From NCBI GenBank assembly GCA_012934845.2, contig WNNJ02000100.1, positions 86,509-150,508 on the forward strand: DNA of 64,000 bases. Direction: 5' to 3'. A program made the translations under genes and the position numbers. Below the pieces are notes generated by a model that saw only the letters and a list, made by a program, of their open reading frames with translations, was not told the origin of the DNA and did no database searches. Below, one piece after another: positions 27,201 through 38,500 of the stretch. Source of the DNA: Pomphorhynchus laevis (lineage: Eukaryota > Acanthocephala > Palaeacanthocephala > Echinorhynchida > Pomphorhynchidae). Within the stretch, counting starts at the first letter, position 1; the number at the start of each line of letters is the position of its first letter.

Positions 27201-30200
27201 AAAAAAATAATATAAGTTAGCTTTTTTAAAAGTAACACTTTTTCTATACTTAGGAGAGATAAATTATAAAAAGGATATATTTCGGTTAACACTGTCATCA
27301 AAATCAGATAAAGGAATAAGCAGAACATTTGTTACTGACAATTTCTTTCATATTTTTACTTTAATTCTGTTTATATTAAGAATTAAACCATGTGTTGTGT
27401 CCTACTAAAAAATTAAATAAAAATTGAATCAATATTTAAATTTAAAAATTAAAACGAAATAGTCTAAGAAAGTAGCTCGAACATATAAAAAGAATGAATA
27501 TTTTAAAACTACAAAAAATACGAGAAAAGCTAAATGGATTTCATTATACTATAATTTAAGATCAAAGACTTATTGTTGAGTACAAACAAGTATTGTTAGA
27601 TATTTACAATTAGTTTTCTTACTAATGAGTTTATTACGTAATTAATAAAAATAGGTATTGTCAAAAAATAATACTGAGATACATTTAAAACTAATAGTGC
27701 GATTAAAGGAATAAATGTTAAGACATCGCACTAGAGAAAGTATCATTATAAAAACTTTTTGAAAATATCCATGTTTCTTTCTATTGTAATAATTTATTAT
27801 AGTATGGAATCAAAGAAATTTGTATTATTCGAGAAAAATTATTAGTCCAATATTTCAATAGCTGCTGCTATTATCATAGTCAGAAACTACTGTTTTACAC
27901 AACGTAGAAGTTTTATATACAAAATTTTATCATACAACACGTAAAATCTTCAAAGAAATAAAAAACTTGTACATGGATCTAGTACATTAATTGACGAACC
28001 GACGAGCAGACATAAAATCGTGATGGACGGGTAGATATTTTAATACACGTGAAAGTAAATTCAACACGGATGGGGGTAGTTGAACAGTGCGAAGAACATC
28101 ATACCCACAAATTTGTCGCAACCGTGATAGAAGGTGACCTTGCCAATGAAATCGAAAGGAAAAAGCGTGAGCATTACTGGGTCGGGCAATTAACGACTGA
28201 CCGCATGCTCAATACACTGTCAGACTAAAAATTTAAAAGAGAAAAACTTCCATAAATTCTTCCGTGGTAAGGATAAGTGCGTGTAAAAACGCAGACTGTA
28301 CTATATACTGTTTTGTGAAACTTTGTTTTGTGGTTGTGATCAAGGCGCAAGCCGAAACGTGATAAATATTTTATTTTATTGTTCTTCTGTACATATATAC
28401 TTTAAGTATAAGTTCAAAAGCAGCCATGGATCCACAAAGGATTCGATTTATATTTCAAAAAGTTTTTACATAGATTTAATATAGTTTTAACTACAGAGAT
28501 TTACCTGTGTCGGTATGTGTTAATGTGCCAACCGATGAGGGTCATGTTTACGCTACTGATGAGTTCCATAAAGACGAAACATGTGTCTAAAGTTATGTTT
28601 GCGTTCGATTACGCATGGTTTGAGTTCATTGGATTACTAGGCGCACCTGTAGAGCAAATATATGTAGTTCGTCCCAGTTTTAATCTTAAACTTTTTGAAA
28701 TATAAATGGAATCTCTCTTGGATCCTGCTTTTGAACTTATACTTAAAGACTATATATAGGACTCAATGGAAACGACTAGTGAGTACTTCATTCTACTGAT
28801 AAGTGTTGCCGGGTACTCATTGGTCGTCTAGAAGTGACATGGTTACTGAAAGTCGTGCATCAAAGTCCAGTCTAACAAGCAACACCATTTTGTGTATATA
28901 TGTAGATATATATGAATTCATTTTATTAACGACAAATGAAATTTCTTATATAATAAATTTATATATAAAAATAAAATAGCCAATAACATTACTGATATCA
29001 CAATTTATAACAAAAGTTATCTAAATTACATAATATTTTCAAATTAAAACCGAAATTTTATCATTCATCTGTTGTTTACAAGATACAATGTGATAATTGT
29101 TCCACCTATTATATCGGTCAAACTGGACAGCGATTAGAAAAACGCATTTAACAACATTAATATAACAGAAAACGTAGTAATATGTTGGGTGCGATAACAA
29201 ATTATCTATTAAATTTAGAACATAACGTTAATTTTGATAAGGATTCTATTCTATCGAATGAAAGTGATTACATTTCGCGTATAATACAGGAGGCTTGTTT
29301 TATAAAAAATAATGAAGTGATGCACGATTATAAAGCAGATTTTATTTTAAAAATATCCTATTTAATTAAATGTTTTATATATTTTATACTTAATTGAACT
29401 TAATAAGTTATATTTGTTTGATTTGTTTCTGTTTTCATTGCTTTTAATATTTAATTTTGATTAATTATAAATGTGTTATATTGTTTATTGTTTTTTAAAT
29501 TTAGTTTTAAACATTTTACTGCAATTTGCTGTTATTTGTTTATTTTGTTATTGTTTATTGTTTTTTTTTCACTTCCATTGACAAATTTTATTTAGTGTGT
29601 TAGATTCATGTACAAGTTTTTTATTTTTTTTTTGAAGTCTTTACGTGTTGTATGATAAAATTTTGTATATAAAACTTTTACGTTTTGTAAAACAGTAGTT
29701 TCTGACGATGATAATAGCAGCAGCTATTGAAATATTGGACTAATAATTTTTCTCGAATAATACAAATTTCTTTGGTTCCATACTATAATAAATTATTATA
29801 AAAACTGTAATTTAAAAATATTATTTATTATTTTTTACTGCATGTTTTATTTTTATGATTTTTCGATTTAAGCAAATTTAAATTTGTTAATGAAACACAG
29901 CACATTGTTGAATTTTGAATATATACAGAAATGGATACATAATCGTCATACATGATGTTGGTAACTGTAGTCACCCAAATATTTCCTTTTTATAATTTCT
30001 ATCTTCTTAGTTCCGAAAAAAGTGCATTTATATTTTTTAAGCAATACGAATTTCGATCTAGTGGTCCCGTTCAAAACGTTAGGTGAAATACTTAATTGCT
30101 TTCAAGTTATTCACATAAAGTTTCGAACGGGACACAATAATGTAATGATGTAACCTGTATTCGTCAGTAATTGATTATATTTCAATTATTAACGAACAAA

Positions 30201-33200
30201 TGTTACGAATTAAATGCTATAGAAACTGTTAAGAAGACCAAAATTTCTCTTAACAAATCCCTTTATTAATTATTAGGACGCAAACTATATCTGTTAATAC
30301 TATGCTCAAAAACTTACTGATTTTGTGCTTGATTGCAATGAGTTCGTCATTATACAGTTTAAATACAGTTTATATATCATACAGTATATGATATATAATC
30401 TTCTTCTTTTTCTTCAGCGTATGTTTCGCTTCATTACGGAGTCCGCCTAGAACGTTGAGTACTATTGTATATAATATATAATATATAACATATACTATAT
30501 ATAACATCCTGCAACATGCATTCTGTATATGCATCCAGCATAAATTTGACGAGAGTATACGATATTTAAGGCAATACTCAATATAATCTTACATGCATCT
30601 AAACATTTTATATTTTGATAGGCGTATCACTCTTATAATTTTCCAGCATTGTATTAGAAATTTCAAATTAGGCAATATTATAGCGATCACCAATTTGTCG
30701 GTATTACATTATTGAACTCTTTATTTTCACAAAGAATTATGACATTAAATTTATCAATAATTATTATTTAATAATTAATAATTATTAAATTATTAATGTG
30801 ATTTAGCAATTTAAACAAAAGATTACTATTATGACATCGTGATGATTTTCCTTAAGCCATAATTTTGCTGGATTAATACATGATGTCGTAAACGGTCCGC
30901 TTTGTGATTTCCACTTTTGTGTGTTAAATTTAAATATAATATGTGTTCACTTGAATTTTCGTCGTTGAAATATGTTTCCTCCTAATCTATTATTAATTTT
31001 TAATCTATGTCGTCGTTTGCCGCACATACAAAAAGATGAGATCATCACTCACATAATTTAGTGGTGCACATCCTCAAATGTTAATAGCATTATTAATATA
31101 ATATCCAATGTTAATAGCATTTTGAATATAATTACATTTACACATACTGTTCTCTTTTTCATAGTATTTGTTTCTGCTTATACTCGTTTACTATTTTTTG
31201 TTCCTGATTCGTTTGATCTATTCTATTTACGTTGTTAGGTTGATGTCGTTTGTTGTCGTTCCTTTCTTCTGTTTTTCAAATACACCAGGTTTTGATTGCT
31301 TTATGAGCTGAATTTAATTTGAATTCAACTAGGACTTCAACTAGTGCAAATAAATGCAATTTTCGTACATGCTTTTTTACGCTAGTGTAAAATATCTACA
31401 CAGAACTTGAAACATGAAATCATATATATATATATATTGTTCGTTGATGTTTTGAATTCAGGTGTACCTTCTAAATTTGCCTCCTACATTTCGCCATTGA
31501 TATGCTATATCAATACATTTAGTTTTTACAATTTATTCTGCAAACTTAAATTTCTGAAACCTTACCCTATCTGGTGGTTTGTGCAGCATACTTTCTCTAT
31601 TTATTACACACTATATTGTCATATATCGCAATTTCCCTTGTTGAATAGTATTATGAACTTGACATGATAACTACACTTTCCGTCAAATTTGTTTTGCATA
31701 TTCTAGCATCCTCCTAGTATTTTTGTAAGTACAATAATTAATAAGCTTAACATACAATACATCGTATTGAAAATATCTATTTATTTCTTCTTATAGTTTT
31801 GTAAATTTACAGGAACAAAAATTAATTTTACTCCAAATATTACAATGTTTCGATAGGTACTGCCATTAGTTTCAGGAAAGTTACGAACAGTTTATAGATA
31901 AACTGCTTGTATTGTTATTTTCCTGAAGATGATAGATAGCAGGATCTATTGAAATATTGTAATTTTTGGAATTAAACTAATTTCTTCGTTCCTGTAAATT
32001 TACAAATACAATGCATCGTTTGCCTTGGCATGTAAATATTGATGTAATTATCCTCCAAATTAATTTTAGCTTCAACAAACTTGAGCATACTTATCATTTA
32101 CAATTAATTTCAATTTGTAAAATATATAAAATAGTTCATGCGCATCGGTATCTTTATATAAAAAGATAATGTATTAAATTAAATACACATGTAACCTCTT
32201 TAAACCCTGTTGGCTTTTATTTATTTTTCTTCTGTTTGAATCCCTTCGTCGTTTTGCCAGCGACCCTGATCATAAGCTACTGATGGAAGAAAATCGTAAA
32301 AAATCAACTAACATTCAAGCAAGTGACAATTTTTAAAAATGAAACTACATTGACTATGTCCAGAAAAGCAACGATGGAAATTTTGAGTAAACACAAAAAC
32401 GACTGCAATTTTATAAAATCAGAAGTAGGGGATCATATATTCATACATTCTTAGTTGATCTCACCACTATTCAAAGTCTTAAAAATAACTTAGTTACACG
32501 CTTAAATTGCATTTCCCAGTGCTTGTGAAGTGCATATATAAATATTTTGTTAATTAAGTTAACACATTCAAAGTACTATCCAGAAGAATTACTAAGATAA
32601 TTTCATAACTTACATAATATTTAACAATTATATTGATATAAAAGGTAATAAAAACTGTGACCATTGATAATGAATAGGATTAACTCTAAAATGTAGTCTA
32701 AGTAATCACATTGATAATATATCGATATGCAAATTAACGTGCAATCATATTACTTGCTTTGAAAAAACTTTAAATGTAGCTATATGTGTATGATACCTTT
32801 TTATTTAAGACTTATGTAAATTGGAACGTTTAGTACTAATCTTTGAATAGGACTTCTGCGCTTAGCTGGAATATTATCAAAACAAATTAGTTGTCAATTT
32901 CTTTAGTGGATAAAATGTCGTTTATAGAAATATAAATTTATAATTTATAAATATTAATTATAAATGTTTTAATCCTTTATTATTTTTAGAAATATAATTT
33001 CTATGTAGAAATTATAAAAAAATTAAATGAGTTGTATTAACATATTTTACCCTCTGTTACTCTTCGACTCAACACATCAGCTCGTCTTACCGGACAAGTT
33101 TAAAAGCATGCCGTACATGACATTTTCGACTCGCTTATTTACGATGTTGAATTTAAATTATGTATTTGACAATATCACAGTTTTATTGCTTGAATCAGAC

Positions 33201-35495
33201 TATTAAAACATAGAAAATAGTTTTTACGATTTGTAATGATTTCGTTAAAACCGAAATAATCCTTATATTAGCGCAATCATTTTATTGACTTGCAGATTAT
33301 TTTCCGGCTCGTAACTCGCTTCAGCTAATTTTTCCATGTGCATTTCTAAACAAATATCGATTTGTAAAGCTCTTCTAATGATGTAGAGCATTGATGTAAT
33401 TTTTGACTGTTGTGATTATCAACTTGTTTCAGTGGCTGAGAGTATAGAAGAAGATTTGTCCAGTAGCGACCGCAAATCAGAGCATACTGCCACAAAAATG
33501 CCAGAATATCCTATTCGTGAAAATTTAAACGATTTCGCTTTTCCCTATGATACCAGATATTTTGGTGGTAAAGAAAATATTGATAGTCGAAATCCACCAA
33601 GACCGCCGCCGAACATTAAACTTCACCATGAAGAATTACAAAAAAATCATTTCGATATGAGAACACAAATGAAAACACAGCATCAACAGCAAATACTAAA
33701 TAATCCCGATCACCATTTTAATGAGGAATTAAGACAATTTGATAATCCCACTTTCATAAACAATTATATACCATCAGCGAATTCCAGTTTTAAAAACAGA
33801 AAACCACCAGCCTATGAATTTGCTTCAACAGTCTTAGATGCTAAAGCAAATCAAGGTATACATACTAACAATGCATCCTTCCGAAGAGGGCCGACATCTC
33901 ACTACGATAATTCAAAAACCACTAATTTCAGCAACAAATTTACAAAGCCGCCTGATCACAACGTAATATGTGAGATTCTATCAGAAATGAATATAAACCC
34001 ATCAGAATGTGAACTTTTAGTCCATTCTAACGACGGGGTCAGACAATCGCTGCCGATAGGTATTAACAACCATGTTTCTAACAGATACGGTGAAATATCA
34101 AATCACCCAAATTGCCACTGGCAAAAGATAAATCACATTAGACCAGCAGCTAATAATCAATTTGAATTTCCTAATAACTTTGTAGGCAATGAAGCTCAAC
34201 GGAGTAGTATGCCTGATCACAATCGATTTTCTAATAATGATCAACGCCAAAAGTTTTTTAGGCGCAATGAAGTATACAATCCAAGACCGAGAATATTCAG
34301 AAGAAATGAAAACTTTCAATCGCGAAATAGATTTAATAGTGGTCAAACATCAATAAGAGGGCTTGATATTTTGGATGACACGACGACGATGACACCTCAT
34401 TTACAAAATCATTATGCTTCACCTAACCGTCCAGCACAGCCCCAACAACTATACCATGATAACTCGATGAATAAGCAAAGGCCAATACACGGCGAACAGT
34501 ACAATAAGCTCTTTGCTAACTTAAATCAGATTCCTATTTATAAGGCGGCAGAAAATAATCAATTACCGATAAATTTTGCCGATTATCAGCAAGCAAATCT
34601 ACATTCAGAGGCAATTGTCAATGAAGTTATTCATAGAATTAAACCTACTATTCAAGAAATTGTACGTGAAGAGCTTAGAATATACGAGGAACAGAGACAA
34701 CACAAAGCTCCAAGAAATGTAGCAAATACAATGACACCTAATACAGCACGTGGTGAAGGGAATTATTTTCAGTCATCACCTCCTCGTATGGAACGACAAG
34801 AAAGGCCAGTAGCACCGAATCCAAAAGATCACATGCATGACATACGATTTAGCAAAGGAAAAATGTCCAACGATACATTACGCAATAATCAACATTATCC
34901 ATTTTTTAATATTGAACATGATGCTCCTTTAAGGAAAGATGAAGCGAGACAGTCAACAAATTATACCCATAATAAAAGAGATAATACCAGTGAAGTAGGT
35001 CATGGCAAGAAGACTGCTGATAATACAGACGAGGATGATGAATTTTGGCGTGGAGAAAGTGGACAGTCACCGTCGATTAATAAGATGATTTTCGATAGAC
35101 TTTTGCAGAGACAACTCAATAAACAAAATACAGAAAATGAACCTGAACAACAGAAGGATAACGATTCAACACATCAGAACAAGCAAAATGAGACATTAAA
35201 AGATACAACCAGCTCCCATACATCTCAAACTAGATCAGAATCTGCCAGTCAAGTAAGTTTCTAAGAATACTATTCCATATAATTTAAAATTTTCTGGTTA
35301 TTTCAATTTTATTTCCACAATATTTTCTTAGTATGGAATATAAGTTCCCTTAGTTTGTTTCACTTTATCTAAAAACAGCGTGTTTTCAATAATGGGTTTT
35401 TATACGTTTCATAATGCGCCAATATTACTGTCGATTCGTGAGAGGGCTACTTTATGTAGTAATTTTAATCAAAAATACTATCTTTTAGTTTTTAT

Positions 35496-35569
<74 letters not shown>

Positions 35570-38500
35570 ATGCTTATAGTCTACGTTTTGTGTAGTGTAA
35601 TATCTTAAACTATGCGTTTCAAGGTAAAAAACCATATTTAATTTTAAATGAGTGTATTCAATAAATAAGAAGAGGCAAAGCGCTAACTTTTTATCGGTTT
35701 TCAAATTTAAAAATTATTTTCATTCTTATATTATAAATTAAAATAATGCTGTAGAATGAAAAGTTGAAAAATAAATGTACAATTTCGTTTGATAAATTCG
35801 TTAACTTAATTAACTAAATTAATATATTTGCGACAAATCCCTTGACAATAGGTTCTAGGAGTCAAAGCTGGCTACAATTCATTGTTAATCCAAATTTGCT
35901 TCTAAAAAATAGGACTTTGATCATCAGCTTAATCAATTAAATATATCATTCCGAGAAGTTTTCAACCACCCAGCAGTCATCGTCAGTGGGATGAAATGGT
36001 TAGAAGTAGTGGTACTTTAAATATTGATTGACGTTTACCACAAATAATTCGAATCTGGTAGCATATCAGTTCAACCTGATGACAACGAAATTAACATGAT
36101 TATTCTAAACCCGGTGACACTATTTATCGATTCATAAAAATTATTTTTTAAAATTAAGATATTTGTTAATTCATGTAATGTAAAATATGTAGCCTAAGTT
36201 TAGTGATCCGAGTCAAGATTTCCAAATATGACTTATCTAGAGTTAAATTTATCTGTACAATTATACAAATATTAAATTGTCCTTATATTTTAAGCAACGT
36301 TGTTTCACATGTTGCTCATGTCGATATAACATTTGTTCAGATAAGTGAATTGGAAGAAAATGACGAAATGATATTCATTCCTGGTATGGGTGGCTTTGGA
36401 ACATTCGTTCCTTTAAATATCGATCCAGGATTTATGCATAATCCTGGTTTCAACCAGATTCCGTTTGATTCATTTATGATGTCTATGGATAAGTCTGAAA
36501 TAGATAACAAAAGTGGAGATAAATGTCGTAGACAGAAGCACAACCGCAATGGAGGTAATTATATTTCGCACTTTTCTGTTGGTCGTTTACACAATGTAAC
36601 ATTTTCAATAACTAAATTTTTTAGTTATAGGAAAGCGTGTTGCGCTTTATCAATCGGGTAGGTTGGACGTTCTTTATTAGGAGAATTTTTAGATTTGATG
36701 GAAAACGTGGAACAGTTATTTTAAATTCAGTGGATAAAACATTTTTATAAATAAATGTCGACCATGAACAACCTAAAATTAAAGAACGAATTTTAAAATC
36801 AGTATTTGAATACTAATTAATTAGTAACGTATTTGAATACTTAAATCAATTAGTTCGTTTTATGAATAAAGAACGCACAACCCAAACGATTGATGAAGTG
36901 GTAAACAACGCATTTGCTTTACACTCATTTATTTGAAAAACTTAAAGAAATTATAAATTTTAATTGACAAAAGTTAACATTATAAAACGAAAATTCGGCA
37001 TTTTAATTGCCAAAAGCAAACATCTTAACGTCCAAAATACGAAAAATTAGCTGTGAATCGCTGACATCTATATCGCGAAAAGCCTACATCTTAACTGCGA
37101 AAAACTGACATTTTAAATGCTAAAATCTGAAATCTTAATTGCGTAATAACATAAGATTAGTAGAGAAATTCAGACAGAAGCCAATCACCTTTTTCCTTGG
37201 CAAATATTTCACTTCAGGGTTTGAACATAATTGAACTACTTGGGTCGCTTATAAATACAGTCTAGGTTGCAAAAATATAAACCAATATATTTTACATATC
37301 GACATATTTCATAAAATCCTGTATTTGATATATATAGTCTTTTTTCTTATACTTCACTAAAACACCCATAATTTCCAAATTAAAGCTCGACCATAATTTC
37401 ATCCAATATTGATGATTTCATTTTAATGATGTGCTCATTATGTATATATATGCATCCATGTTGTAGGTAAAATTAAATAAGTAGTTAATGTTAGTGTTAA
37501 TCATATCTTATAATCGGAAAAGGAGATATCGGTAGAATTTATATTTTATGACGGAAATTCGATAATCGGAAATTAAGCGATAGTTCCCTTTTCGAAATAC
37601 AATGACCGCTGTTATTTTCGTCGTTAGTGTTAATATTAAGATATTAATATTGAGTATAGTATTAGTATAGTATACTATAGTATTATAGTATACTATAATA
37701 TTAGTATACTCAACATTAATATAAAGTATTATTATAGAGTATAATTATTAATAAAAAATGTCTAATGTTGATAAAATATTTTAATTTTAAATCTTGGAGC
37801 TGAATCAATCAAAAAAAACTAATTTCTTTTTGTATATCGTTAGCTGTTGTAGCAGCTATCAGAGCAACAAAAGTACAATTTGTTCATTTTACTTTCAGAT
37901 CAGTGGCGCTATTACATCCTCGGATGATCAAAACTTACCGAAATGTAAAACTTGTTCAATTTTCTCTAGATAATTACACTGTCAAATGATCAAAAATTAC
38001 AGACGTTGATGCAATTTTAAATTTTAAATTTTAGAGCAGGATCAAAAATCACAATTGTTGCTGCTTACTTTTGATGCCTTTTGATTCTGATGATGTTTCG
38101 AAATATAAAATCGATTAAGTGTTTTGATTAATACCGCTCCAAAATTCAAAATTAATAAAAGATAATTATTAATATTGAGTTAAATTAAGGGCCTTAATAT
38201 CGAGTCAAGCATTACTAAGAATTCCTCGGTAATCCAAATTTCCTCAGTTTTATTTATTTTTAAAATGATAGCAACATCCATCATATATCGAATAAGGCAA
38301 TAGCATTAAAAGAACAATTGCATTAAAATTAAGATGTGAGCTTTTCGAAAGCAAGATGTGAGCTTTTCGCAACTAAAATGTGAGCTTTTCACACTTAAAA
38401 TGTCGACTTTCACAACTAAGATATCAACTTTTTGCGGTTAAAATGTAGGTTTCTCGTAACTAAGATGACAGTTCGAAATAAATATGTGAACTTTTCGAAT

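Larger units (their letters stand above)
27788..29798 (+). mobile_element. Penelope-like element with inverted terminal copies and GIY-YIG remnant
   Basis: The left end (to about 27990) is an inverted copy of the right end (29640-29798), sharing TTTATTATAGTATGGAA at the outer edge and AATAGCTGCTGCTATTAT inside. At 29070-29350 a GIY-YIG endonuclease remnant reads CDNCSTYYIGQTGQRLEKRI, then FIKNNEVMHDYKADF. GIY-YIG is the nuclease of canonical PLEs. The RT is missing and the element is broken, with a second palindrome nested inside. Confidence 0.75.

Noticed and set aside
33432-33434. GTG as the start of a 610-residue protein
   Set aside because: It overlaps the G of a good AG splice acceptor, there is no ATG, and the phase fits an upstream exon.
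35253-35264. Natural stop of that protein after QVSF
   Set aside because: Those bases are the splice donor gtaagt and intron; exon 8 continues in phase.
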